A stretch of DNA of 64,000 nucleotides, from contig DATGLP010000004.1 in assembly GCA_035294085.1 (NCBI GenBank), forward strand, positions 58,772-122,771. The letters run 5' to 3'. A model generated the notes under the pieces. The model saw only the letters and a program-made list of their open reading frames with translations. It ran no database searches and was not told where the DNA came from. The position numbers and the translations under genes were made by a program. Below are positions 50,773 to 59,499 of this stretch, piece after piece; within the stretch, counting starts at the first letter, position 1; the number at the start of each line of letters is the position of its first letter. The DNA comes from Acidimicrobiales bacterium (lineage in GTDB: Bacteria > Actinomycetota > Acidimicrobiia > Acidimicrobiales > Bog-793).

Positions 50773-52281
50773 TCACCACATGCCCTTGCCGTTCGGGACC
50801 TTGAGGACGAGCGGGACCACGAGGAGCGAGACGGCCGCGAAGACCAGGAACATGCGGGCGAAGGCGATCCCGTTCCCACCCTGGCGCGCGACGAGCGCCG
50901 TGATGATCGAGATGGCGAGGATGCCGCCGGACTGCCGGAACATGCCGCGAAGGCCGGTGATGGCCGCCGCGTCCTTGGGGGCGAGGGAGAGACCGGCGTT
51001 GGTGAGCGCCGGGTTCCCCACGCCGACGCCGAGACCCATGACCGCCGTGCCGAGCGCGAGCCACCCGTAGGTGGAGCCGAGCATCGGGCGGGAAGCGACG
51101 AGCAGCAGGCCCGCAGCCTGGACCGCCATGCTGAGGGCGATCGGCACGCGGTAGCCGGTGCGCCGCAGCGCGACGGCGGCGAGGACGGAGGTCGCGAGCA
51201 TCCCGACCGCCCGGGTGGTGAGCAGCGTTCCGGCGCGCAGCGGGTCGAAGCCGTAGCGGTCCTCCGCGTAGAGGGGGATCATCGTGGACACGCCGAGCGC
51301 GCAGAGGCCCCACGCCAGGTTGATCACGTTCAGGAAGCGGAACTCCTGGGCGGCGAGGAGCCGTAGCGGGAGGATCGGGACCGAGACGTGGCCGGACCGC
51401 CGCACGAACGCGACGGCGAGCCCCCCGGCGAGCGCGAGGGGGAGGAGGAACGGTGCCGACCACGGGCTCGTCGATCCGCTCCCGAGCGTCGTGACCGCGA
51501 CCATCGCCGCGAGGAGGAGCGCGCCGAGGAGGAGCGCTCCGGGCAGGTCGGGCCGCGCGCGCCGGAGGGGCTCGATCCGTGGCAGCCGGCGCGCGGAGAG
51601 CGCGACGAGGCCGATGCCGATCGGCACGTTGATGAAGAAGATCTCGCGCCAGGACGCGTAGGAGACGACCAGGCCGCCGACGATCGGCCCGATGAGAACG
51701 CCGAGCGGCAGGATGCTCGAGAACAGGGCGATCGCGCGGTCGCGGCCCTCTCCGAAGCGGTCCGCGATGATCCCGGTCGCCGAGGGCATGATCGCGCCGC
51801 CGCCGAGCGACTGCACGAACCGGAGCCCGATGAGCAGGTAGATGTCGACCGCGAGGCCGCACGCGAGCGATGCGGCCGTGAACAGGGCGACGCTCGACAG
51901 GAAGACGCGCTTTCGGCCGAGCAGGTCGCTCACGCGCCCGGCGACCGGCATCGTCATCGTCTGGCCGAGCATGTAGACGGTGAGCGTCCACCCGGCGACG
52001 TCGACCGAGGCATGCAGGGAGTGGCGGAGGGTTGGGAGCGCGGTGGCCACGATCGTGCCGTCCATCGAGGCCATGAAGAGCGCCACGGAGACGAGCGCGA
52101 ACAGCCGCCAGCGGGCGCTTCGCCCGAGGACCTCGCGGCCCGGGGTGTGGGCCTCGCCGGGCCCCTGAGCCGCGAGGGGCGGCTCGGGCTCGTCCGGCGC
52201 GCCCGAGCCGGCGGCTCGGGTCGAGGGGATCGTCGTGCGAGCCGGCGCGCCGTGCGCGTCGTGCGGCGGCGGTTCGATCAC
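50773..52281 (-). CDS. MFS drug/solute exporter, EmrB/QacA (DHA2) type
   Basis: About 502 residues from GTG 52281. Motif A region is RVSDLLGRKRVFL, motif C GVLIGPIVGG; SMDGTIVATALPTLRHSLHA starts the first helix in the usual DHA2 way. Fourteen TM helices are expected and most are visible. It would export drugs or metabolites in exchange for protons. The start is uncertain: GTG 52341 and 52395 are also in frame and would add a Gly/Pro/Arg-rich extension. Confidence 0.8.
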   Translation of the reverse strand: MIEPPPHDAHGAPARTTIPSTRAAGSGAPDEPEPPLAAQGPGEAHTPGREVLGRSARWRLFALVSVALFMASMDGTIVATALPTLRHSLHASVDVAGWTLTVYMLGQTMTMPVAGRVSDLLGRKRVFLSSVALFTAASLACGLAVDIYLLIGLRFVQSLGGGAIMPSATGIIADRFGEGRDRAIALFSSILPLGVLIGPIVGGLVVSYASWREIFFINVPIGIGLVALSARRLPRIEPLRRARPDLPGALLLGALLLAAMVAVTTLGSGSTSPWSAPFLLPLALAGGLAVAFVRRSGHVSVPILPLRLLAAQEFRFLNVINLAWGLCALGVSTMIPLYAEDRYGFDPLRAGTLLTTRAVGMLATSVLAAVALRRTGYRVPIALSMAVQAAGLLLVASRPMLGSTYGWLALGTAVMGLGVGVGNPALTNAGLSLAPKDAAAITGLRGMFRQSGGILAISIITALVARQGGNGIAFARMFLVFAAVSLLVVPLVLKVPNGKGMW

Positions 52282-53415
52282 CGCCGCGCCGGGGCCGGGC
52301 GCAGGCGCCGACGCCCGCGCGCGCTGCCGAGCGCGGTCCACGCGGACGCGCCGGACCGCTGGCCCCCCGTGACGGCGTGATCGGGCACCTCGCACTCTTT
52401 CTAGCCCATTGCCTCGCGCGCCGTCGTCCCCACGTTCGCTCGGTGCTCCGCGGCTCCCACCGGGCGCGCGTGCGTGCCGCTGGCGCCAGCGCCAGGAGGG
52501 ACCGCGGGCGACGGTGCGCGGGAGGTGCCTCTCGGGGCCCTCGACCGGGGCGGTCGCGTGACGGATGCGCCGGGGCGGGCGGCCGCGTCGGACGCCGCGC
52601 AGCCTGCCGGGCGTCCCGGGCGTGCGACGCCCGGCACGGGATCCGCGTGCTCGCGGCGGCGAGGGGGCGTCGGCGCGGATCGCCGCGCTCGTCAGTAGGT
52701 CCCGGTGCCGGAGGCGGTGGAGCTCGGTTCCGACGGGTGGCTCCGGCGCAGCCGCGTCGACCTCGAGATCGAACACCTCCTGTCGTGCAGCCGTGGCCAA
52801 GGCAGGGGAGCGGGCGCGCTCGAGCTGCTCGCGGACCCTGCCTGCTCCGGATCGGACACGCACGCCCGGACTCCTCATCGCCGTGCTCGGCGCGCGGCGC
52901 GAGGTCACGGATCGAGGCTTTGCTGAGCGCTCGCCAGGCGGGCAGCACCGGCGAGCGCGTCGCGCCGAGGCTGCTCGTCTCGATCGACGTGTCGGGGCGG
53001 TGCGACCACGCGCTCGGGGCGCAGAGCGCCGACACGAACCTCGCGATCGACGCCGAGGCGGCGGCCCCGCCCGCCTCCGTCGGTGACGTGGGGATCCCGG
53101 CCGACTGGCGCCAGGCGGTCGACTCGTCCGCCGACGCGCTCGAGCGCGCGATTGGCGCTGCGCCGGCGGCGGCGATCGGGAAGCGGACCGCCGGGTCCAG
53201 CTCGTCCGTCCTGCCCACGGGTGCCGCCGGCCGACGCTAGCATCGCCCGCGTCGCGCGCTCCTCGGGCTTCGGCCCTGCGCTGCAGCGCGCCGTGAAGAC
53301 GGAACCGAGCCGATGGCACGGGAGACCCGCGGGCCGGCCCTGTGGTGGTCGCGCCGGCCTCGGGGAGCGGTCGGGTCGGCCCGGCGTGCGGGTGGAGGGA
53401 CCGGAGGACGAAGCC
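52282..53415 (+). other. Gene-poor stretch, possible decayed gene at 52705-53240
   Basis: No full gene can be recognised. From 52705 a frame reads PEAVELGSDGWLRRSRVD and EIEHLLSCSRGQG, then a different frame from about 52900 to 53240 reads APRLLVSIDVSGRCDHALGA and WRQAVDSSADALERAIG. Both have coding-like G/C in third positions, and the change of frame is -1, so a broken gene is possible. The rest looks non-coding. I cannot name a family. Confidence 0.3.
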
Positions 53416-54318
53416 ATGCGCATCATGACGATCGACCACGCAGGACGGGCCGAGCCGGTCCTCGTCGGCCAGGGAGGGTCCCTCCTCCCGCTTCGCCCGA
53501 TCGGCTTCCAGTCCGTGCGCGCCCTCGTCGAGGCGGGCCCCGCTGCCTGGGCGGACGTCCAGGCCCGGGCCGAGGGCGTGCCGGCGCTGTGCAACCTGCA
53601 GGACTCGACCTGGCGCGCCCTCGCGCCGTTGCCCGACCCGCCGCGCAACATCTTCTGTGCCGGGGTGAACTACCGCTCCCACTTCGACGAAGGAGACCGA
53701 CCCGAGCAGACGCGCCTGCCGGAGAGCCCGGTGATCTTCACGAAGCCCTTCACGGTGCTCGTCGGCGACGACGCAACCGTCGTCATCGATCCCGCCGTCA
53801 CGACCCAGGTCGACTGGGAGGCCGAGGTCGCCGTGGTCATCGGCATCGGCGGCCGCAACATCCCCGAGAGCGAGGCCTTGTCGCACGTCTTCGGCTACTC
53901 GCTCGCCAACGACGTCAGCGCCCGGGACCTGCAGCGTGCCGGCGGGACGATGTCCCAGTGGTTCAAGGGGAAGTCGCTCGACGGCTTCGGTCCGATGGGG
54001 CCGGACATCCGCACGCCCGACGAGCTTGCCGGCAGGGACCCCGAGACGATCAGCGTCGAGCTCCGGGTGTCCGGCGTCCTCAAGCAACGCTTCTGCGTTC
54101 GCGACATGGTGCACCCGATCCCCAAGCTCATCTCCTACCTGAGCCGGGGCATGCGCCTGCTGCCCGGCGACATCATCTTCTCGGGCACCGCTTCGGGCGT
54201 GGGGCTGTGGCGCAAGCCGCCCGAGTACCTGCGCCACGGGGACGTCACCGTCATCACGTCGCCGCAGCTCGGGGAGCTCCGGACGCGCTTCGTCGTCGCC
54301 GGCGAGCCCGGCGTGTGA
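53416..54318 (+). CDS. Fumarylacetoacetate hydrolase (FAH) family protein
   Basis: 300 residues. NIFCAGVNYRSHFDEG and IFTKPFTVLVGDDATV lead into the metal site VDWEAEVAVVIG, and GYSLANDVSARDLQR, WFKGKSLDGFGPMGP and GDIIFSGTASGVGLW are the FAH motifs. The N-terminal ~65 residues are a typical small domain. The family includes acylpyruvate hydrolases, ketopentanoate hydratases and decarboxylases in aromatic degradation. ATG 53416 follows GGAGG. It is transcribed alone and may serve the island at 28-46 kb, but that is speculation. Confidence 0.87.
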   Translation: MRIMTIDHAGRAEPVLVGQGGSLLPLRPIGFQSVRALVEAGPAAWADVQARAEGVPALCNLQDSTWRALAPLPDPPRNIFCAGVNYRSHFDEGDRPEQTRLPESPVIFTKPFTVLVGDDATVVIDPAVTTQVDWEAEVAVVIGIGGRNIPESEALSHVFGYSLANDVSARDLQRAGGTMSQWFKGKSLDGFGPMGPDIRTPDELAGRDPETISVELRVSGVLKQRFCVRDMVHPIPKLISYLSRGMRLLPGDIIFSGTASGVGLWRKPPEYLRHGDVTVITSPQLGELRTRFVVAGEPGV

Positions 54319-54659
54319 GGAGCGCCGAACCCGCGCCCGAGCGCTCGGCGGCCACGAAGCGGCGCGTCGCGGCCGGCGCGTCTCGAGCCTCGTCGGGACG
54401 GTCTCGGTCCTGCCGCGCCCGACGCCGGGGCCGGCTCGGCTGCCGGTGCGCTGGCGTCAGCGGCTCTCGCGAACGCCACGCGCTCGTCGGTGCCATCGTC
54501 GCCACGGGTGCCGAGGCCGCAGCGAGGCGAGGGCGGCTGACGCCGCCGCTGCGCCACCGACGAGCGACCTCGTGCCCGGCGCAGCCGGCCCTCGAAGGTC
54601 GCGTCCCAGGGACCGCGGGCGCTCTGCCGCAGGGTCGCGTCGCCGCGTCGGAGGTTCGT
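54319..54659. other. Intergenic stretch, nothing recognised
   Basis: Frames in this interval look like shadow coding. No repeat, RNA or promoter stands out. Confidence 0.4.
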
Positions 54660-55460
54660 TCAGCCCGGTCGGCTCCCCGCGGGCGCGAAGCCCCGCTCGG
54701 AGAGGAAGGCGACCACCTGGTTCAGCGCGTCGCGCAGCAGGGGGTTCCCGCGACCGTTGAAGAACCCGTGCGGCGCATTCGGGTACTCGACGAGCTGGCA
54801 GTCGTTGCCGGCACGCCGCATCGACGCGCAGAAGCGCCGTGCGAGCCCGACCGGCACGAGCTCGTCCGCCTCGCCGTGCAGCACGAGCGTCGGCGGTGCC
54901 CCCGGCCGCACGCGCTCGATCGGGGAGAGCTCGCTGCTGCAGGCCGCGGCCGCGTGCAGGGCGGCGCGCAGGGCCTCGTGGCGTCCCCGTGGCGCGCGGG
55001 CGACCCGCCGCGCGAGGTCGGCGACGTCGAGGACCGGGTTGAAGAGCACGAGGGCGTCGGGTCGATCCGTGCGCGTCGGGTCGCCGGCGGCGTCGTCGGC
55101 GAGCGCGCAGCAGGCCGCGAGGTGCGCGCCGGCCGAGCCGCCGCCGACGGCGAGCCGCGCGGGGTCGGCGCCGAGACGCCGGGCGTTGCGCCTCGCCCAG
55201 CGGATCGCCGACCGGGCGTCCGACAGGGTGTCGTGGATGGTCGTCGAGCCCGAGACGAGGCGGTACGCGGCGGTCGCGGCCAGGAAGCCGAGGCTCGCGA
55301 GGTGCTCGCACTGGGGCCGGAACTGCTCCGGCGAGCCGCCGACCCAGCCGCCGCCGTGGAAGAAGAGGATGGCTGGTCGCGCCGGGCGTGCCGCGTCGTC
55401 GCCGTGGAGCTCGATCGCGAGCGGCCTCCCGTTCGCCGTCTCGTAGATCTCGGTCCTCAT
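54660..55460 (-). CDS. Alpha/beta hydrolase, esterase/lipase (HSL-like)
   Basis: 266 residues. ILFFHGGGWVGG is the oxyanion-hole motif of the hormone-sensitive-lipase-like group; the nucleophile elbow is VGGGSAGAHLAA, with the Asp in LHGEADELVPVG and the His in NAPHGFFNG. Its length is short for the family. It probably hydrolyses an acyl ester, perhaps an acetyl or carbonate group. ATG 55460 has GAGGG upstream. Divergent from the sulfatase gene. Confidence 0.85.
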   Translation of the reverse strand: MRTEIYETANGRPLAIELHGDDAARPARPAILFFHGGGWVGGSPEQFRPQCEHLASLGFLAATAAYRLVSGSTTIHDTLSDARSAIRWARRNARRLGADPARLAVGGGSAGAHLAACCALADDAAGDPTRTDRPDALVLFNPVLDVADLARRVARAPRGRHEALRAALHAAAACSSELSPIERVRPGAPPTLVLHGEADELVPVGLARRFCASMRRAGNDCQLVEYPNAPHGFFNGRGNPLLRDALNQVVAFLSERGFAPAGSRPG

Positions 55461-55531
55461 CGTGGTCCCTCGTCGAGGTCGGCGGCTGGGTCCGGGCGAA
55501 CCCCTCGGATCTCTCATCCGCTTTTCACGCC

Positions 55532-55592
55532 TTGACAGCGCAAGCGCCCGTGAAACTAGAGTAATCATCAGATGTCTATGCGGCGAGCATGA
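55532..55592 (+). promoter_or_regulatory. Promoter and mini-ORF of the sulfatase operon
   Basis: -35 TTGACA (55532-55537) and -10 TAGAGT (55557-55562), spacer 19. ATG 55572 starts nine bases after the -10 and reads MSMRRA; its TGA at 55590-55592 overlaps the sulfatase ATG 55589 (ATGA). The sulfatase has no clear SD, so coupled initiation is possible. Confidence 0.5.
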
Positions 55593-56947
55593 CCTCCGAC
55601 CTGCGCCCGAACCTCATCGTGGTGATCGCCGACGACCACCGCGCCGACGCGTCCCGCTGCTACGGCGACCCGCAGGTGCGCACCCCCGAGATCGACCGCC
55701 TCGCTGCCAGAGGCGCGCGCTTCACCACGGCGCGCTGCCAGGCGGGGATGAGCGCCGCCATCTGCGCGCCGAGCAGGGCCTGCCTGCTCACGGGCCGGGA
55801 GCTCTTCGCCGCGACCCGCTCCGTCGATCCTCTCGACGGCGTCGGCACCTGCGACATCGCCGACGACGCGCCGACGCTGCCGGAGCTCCTCTCCGCTGCC
55901 GGCTACTGGACCTACGCCGTCGGGAAGTGGCACAACGGCAGGGCGTCCCACGCGCGCAGCTTCGACGGCGGCGACGCCCTCTTCTTCGGCCGCATCACCG
56001 ACCAGTGGGCGCTGCCGATGTGGCGGTTCGACCCGACCGGCCGCTACGAGGAGCGGGACGCCGAGGTGCGCAGGGGGTTCTCCACCGAGATCTTCACGGA
56101 CGCGGCGACGAAATTCCTGCGCGACTACGAGGGCGACGACCCGTACTTCCTCTACGTCGCGTTCACCGCGCCGCACGACCCGCGGACCCCGCCGAAGGAG
56201 TACGCGGACCTGTACGACCCGGACTCGCTCGAGCTCACGCCGGACGTCATGCCGAGGCACCCGTTCGACAACGGCGAGCTCGAGATCCGAGACGAGCTGC
56301 TGGCGCCCTGGCCACGCACGCCCGAGATCATCCGGCGGCACCTCGCCGACTACTACGGCATGATCTCGCACATGGACGCGTGCATCGGCGAGATCGTCGC
56401 CGCGGCCGACCAGCGCGGGGACCCGCGGCCGACCTACGTCGTGTACACCTCCGACCACGGCCTCGCCCTCGGTCGCCACGGCCTGCTCGGCAAGCAGAAC
56501 TGCTACGAGCACTCCCTGCGCATCCCGCTCGTCATGGTCGGCCCCGCCGTCGAGGCGGGCTCGGTCCGCCACGAGCTCGTGAACCACCAGGACACCTTCG
56601 CGACCCTGGCGGCGCTCGCCGGGATCGAGCCGCCCCCTGGCGCTCGCCGCTCGAGCCTGCTCGGCCCCGGGCCGCACGGCCACGAGTGCAGCTACGCGGC
56701 GTACAAGGATGTGCAGCGCATGGTCTGCGACGAGCGCTACAAGCTCATCGACTACCACCGCAGCGAGGCCCGCGGCGTCGGGGAGGAGCGTCGCCAGCTC
56801 TTCGACCTCGAGCAGGACCCCTTCGAGCTGCACAACCTCGCGGGAAGCGACGAGCTGGCCGACGTCGAGGCGCGCCTCGAGCGGCAGCTGCGCGAGCTGC
56901 AGGTCCGCCTCGGCGACCCGCTCGCCGCCCGGTCCGTCACCTCGTGA
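55589..56947 (+). CDS. Sulfatase (Cys-type formylglycine motif)
   Basis: 452 residues. LIVVIADDHRADASRCYG is the N-terminal metal site, and ICAPSRACLLTG is the sulfatase signature C-x-P-S-R; the Cys is oxidised to formylglycine. VGKWHNG, FTAPHDPR and VYTSDHGLALGRHG complete the site. It hydrolyses sulfate esters, probably on a sugar. No signal peptide is obvious, so it may act in the cytoplasm after import. The stop overlaps the GTG of its maturase. Confidence 0.9.
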   Translation: MTSDLRPNLIVVIADDHRADASRCYGDPQVRTPEIDRLAARGARFTTARCQAGMSAAICAPSRACLLTGRELFAATRSVDPLDGVGTCDIADDAPTLPELLSAAGYWTYAVGKWHNGRASHARSFDGGDALFFGRITDQWALPMWRFDPTGRYEERDAEVRRGFSTEIFTDAATKFLRDYEGDDPYFLYVAFTAPHDPRTPPKEYADLYDPDSLELTPDVMPRHPFDNGELEIRDELLAPWPRTPEIIRRHLADYYGMISHMDACIGEIVAAADQRGDPRPTYVVYTSDHGLALGRHGLLGKQNCYEHSLRIPLVMVGPAVEAGSVRHELVNHQDTFATLAALAGIEPPPGARRSSLLGPGPHGHECSYAAYKDVQRMVCDERYKLIDYHRSEARGVGEERRQLFDLEQDPFELHNLAGSDELADVEARLERQLRELQVRLGDPLAARSVTS

Positions 56948-58275
56948 CGGCGGTCGGCGCCCGGGTCGAGCTCGGCCCCACGCGCCGCGGCGCGCCGTCG
57001 ACCGCGCCTCGCGCGGACGTGCCGGTGGTGCGGCCCGCGGCGCCGACCGCCTCGCGCCCCATCCACGTCATGGCGAAGCCGACCGGCGCGATCTGCAACC
57101 TCGACTGCTCGTACTGCTTCTACCTCGACAAGGAGTCGCTCTACCCCGGTGGACGGTTCCGGATGGGCGACGACGTCGCCGAGCTCTACCTGCGCCAGAT
57201 GCTCGAGGAGCGGCGCGAGCCGGTCGTCACCCTCGCGTGGCAGGGCGGCGAGCCGACGCTGATGGGCCTGCCGTTCTTCCGCCGGGTCGTCGAGCTCGCA
57301 CGCTCCCTCGCCCGTCCGGGCCAGCGCATCGAGCACACGCTGCAGACGAACGCGACCCTGCTCACCGCCGAGTGGGCGGCCTTCCTCGCCGAGCACGACT
57401 TCCTCGTCGGGGTGAGCATCGACGGCCCTCCGGCGGTCCACGACGCCTACCGCCTCGACAAGCGCGGGCGGCCGACCTTCGAGCGGGTGGCCCGCGGCCT
57501 TCGCCACCTGCGCGCCGCCGGCGTGCGCTACAACCTGCTGTGCACCGTGCACCGGGAGAACGAGGACCGGGCCCTCGAGGTCTACCGATTCCTGCGCGAC
57601 GAGTGCGGCGGGCAGTTCCTGCAGTTCATCCCGATCGTCGAGCGCGTCCCCGGCGGCGCGTCGGGCGTCTCCGAGCGCTCGGTGACGCCGTCGGGCTGGG
57701 GGCGCTTCCTCTCGGCGGTCTACGACGAGTGGCTGGCGCACGACGTCGGCGAGGTCTTCGTGCAGAGCTTCGACGCGGCGCTCGCGTCCTGGCTCGGGCT
57801 CCCCGCCGGCGTCTGCGTCTTCGACGAGACCTGCGGCTACGCGGTGGCGCTCGAGCACAACGGCGACGTGTACTCCTGCGACCACTTCGTCGATCTCGAG
57901 CACCTGCTCGGGAACATCAGACGCACGCCGCTGCGCGAGCTCGTAGCGTCTCCAGCGCAGCGACGCTTCGGCGACGACAAGCGCGACGGCCTGCCCGCCT
58001 ACTGCCGGCGATGCGACGTGCGGTTCGCGTGCAACGGCGAGTGCCCGAAGAACCGGTTCACGACGACGCCGGAGGGGGAGGCGGGCCTCAACTACCTGTG
58101 CGCCGGCTACAAGGCCTTCTTCCACCACGTCGACGCGACGATGCGGATCATGGCGGACCTCGTGCGCGCCGGGCGGCCCGCTGCCGACGTCCGCTCGGTG
58201 CTCGTCAGCGCCCCCCGGAACGCGCCGTGCCCGTGCGGCAGCGGACGCAAGGCCAAGCGCTGCCACGGGCGGTGA
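56944..58275 (+). CDS. Radical-SAM anaerobic sulfatase-maturating enzyme with C-terminal SEC-C motif
   Basis: 443 residues. ICNLDCSYCFYLDKESLYPG is the CxxxCxxC radical-SAM cluster site, followed by LAWQGGEPTLMGLPFF and the SPASM part with YSCDHFVDLEHLLGN and YCRRCDVRFACNGECPKNRF. The last residues RNAPCPCGSGRKAKRCHGR are a SEC-C zinc motif. It converts Cys of the sulfatase to formylglycine without oxygen. The GTG at 56944 overlaps the sulfatase stop (GTGA). The first ~37 residues are unlike the family and the start may be later. Confidence 0.9.
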   Translation: MTAVGARVELGPTRRGAPSTAPRADVPVVRPAAPTASRPIHVMAKPTGAICNLDCSYCFYLDKESLYPGGRFRMGDDVAELYLRQMLEERREPVVTLAWQGGEPTLMGLPFFRRVVELARSLARPGQRIEHTLQTNATLLTAEWAAFLAEHDFLVGVSIDGPPAVHDAYRLDKRGRPTFERVARGLRHLRAAGVRYNLLCTVHRENEDRALEVYRFLRDECGGQFLQFIPIVERVPGGASGVSERSVTPSGWGRFLSAVYDEWLAHDVGEVFVQSFDAALASWLGLPAGVCVFDETCGYAVALEHNGDVYSCDHFVDLEHLLGNIRRTPLRELVASPAQRRFGDDKRDGLPAYCRRCDVRFACNGECPKNRFTTTPEGEAGLNYLCAGYKAFFHHVDATMRIMADLVRAGRPAADVRSVLVSAPRNAPCPCGSGRKAKRCHGR

Positions 58276-58336
58276 GCCGGGCGGGGCGGGCACGGGCGCG
58301 GCCTTCGCCGGCGGTGCGCCCCCAGGTGGGTCGGGC

Positions 58337-59407
58337 GTGACGGCCGGCGCCGGCCGTGCCCCGCTCCTCATCGAGCAGGTCGCGGTCGAGCTGCGCGAGC
58401 TCCCGCCCGAGCCTCGGTTCCGCTGGCGAGCGGGCCTCCCCGGCTCCGAGGGCCCGGCGGTCGGCGGGATCCTGCGGATCTGCAGCTCGGACGGTGCCGT
58501 CGGGCTCGCGCCGACGCGCCGCGGGGCGCAGCTCGCCGAGCTCGTGGAGCGGCGGCTGCGGGACGAGCTCGTCGGCCAGGACGCGTGGCAGCGCGAGCTC
58601 CTCTGGCATCGTCTGTGGGAGCTCGACCGGCGGGAGCAGATCCCGAGCCACCTGTTCGGGCTCGTCGACGTCGCCCTCTGGGACCTCGCCGGCAAGGTGC
58701 TCGACGCGCCGGTCCACCGGCTCCTCGGCGCCTTCCGCGACGCCATCGCCGCGTGCGCCAGCACCGTGACCTACGACACCGACGAGGAGTACCTGAGCGT
58801 CGCCACCCAGGCCGTCGAGGCGGGTTACCGCGCCGTCAAGGTGCACGGCAGGGGAGACGCCCGCCTCGACGCGGCCCTGTGCGCCCGGCTGCGCTCGCGC
58901 CTCGGCGACGGCGTGCCGCTCATGTACGACGCGTCGGGGGCCTTCGACCTCCCCGACGCCGCCTACCTCGGGGCCGCGCTCGCCGACCTGGGGTTCGTCT
59001 GGCTGGAGGAGCCGATGCGCGAGCACAGCGTCACCGCCTACCGCCTCCTCGCCGAGCGCGTCCGGGTGCCGCTGCTCGTGGGCGAGACGTCGGCCGGCGC
59101 GCACCTCAACATCGCCGACTTCCTCGCGGCGCGGTGCGCGAGCTACGTGCGCACCGGCGCGACCTTGAAGGGCGGCGTGACCGGGGCGATGCGGATCGCG
59201 CACCTCGCGCAGTCCTACCTCGTGCGCGCCGAGGTGCACCAGAGCGGACCCGTCAGCCGGCACCTGTGCATGGCGATCCCGAACACCACCTACTACGAGT
59301 CCCGGGTCATCGGCCCGGCCATCGAGCGCGAGCCCGGCGTTGGCCCTGACGGCCTCGTGCGTGCTCCGTCGCTGCCCGGCTTCGGGTTCGAGGAGTTCCT
59401 CGACTGA
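58337..59407 (+). CDS. Enolase-superfamily enzyme (mandelate racemase/muconate lactonizing type)
   Basis: 356 residues. KVHGRGD holds a candidate acid-base Lys, MYDASGAF the first metal Asp, VWLEEPM the second acidic ligand and VGETSAGAHLN the third; AEVHQSGP carries a late His. The barrel and the N-terminal cap are complete. The reaction is usually dehydration or racemisation of an acid sugar. Close to a sulfatase and a sugar importer, it may dehydrate a sugar acid released from the sulfated substrate. GTG 58337 is chosen as the first in-frame start. Confidence 0.85.
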   Translation: MTAGAGRAPLLIEQVAVELRELPPEPRFRWRAGLPGSEGPAVGGILRICSSDGAVGLAPTRRGAQLAELVERRLRDELVGQDAWQRELLWHRLWELDRREQIPSHLFGLVDVALWDLAGKVLDAPVHRLLGAFRDAIAACASTVTYDTDEEYLSVATQAVEAGYRAVKVHGRGDARLDAALCARLRSRLGDGVPLMYDASGAFDLPDAAYLGAALADLGFVWLEEPMREHSVTAYRLLAERVRVPLLVGETSAGAHLNIADFLAARCASYVRTGATLKGGVTGAMRIAHLAQSYLVRAEVHQSGPVSRHLCMAIPNTTYYESRVIGPAIEREPGVGPDGLVRAPSLPGFGFEEFLD

Positions 59408-59444
59408 GGTCGTGCACCCGGCCCGATGCCGCTCGTCTCGCGCG

Positions 59445-59477
59445 CCGCCGCCCTGCGCCCGAGGCGCAGGGCGGCGG
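59445..59477. terminator. Strong bidirectional terminator hairpin
   Basis: CCGCCGCCCTGCGCC (59445-59459) and its exact complement (59463-59477) form a 15-base-pair stem with a three-base CGA loop, between the convergent enolase-superfamily and binding-protein genes. Confidence 0.75.
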
Positions 59478-59499
59478 GGACCGGCGAGCGAGGCGGCGA

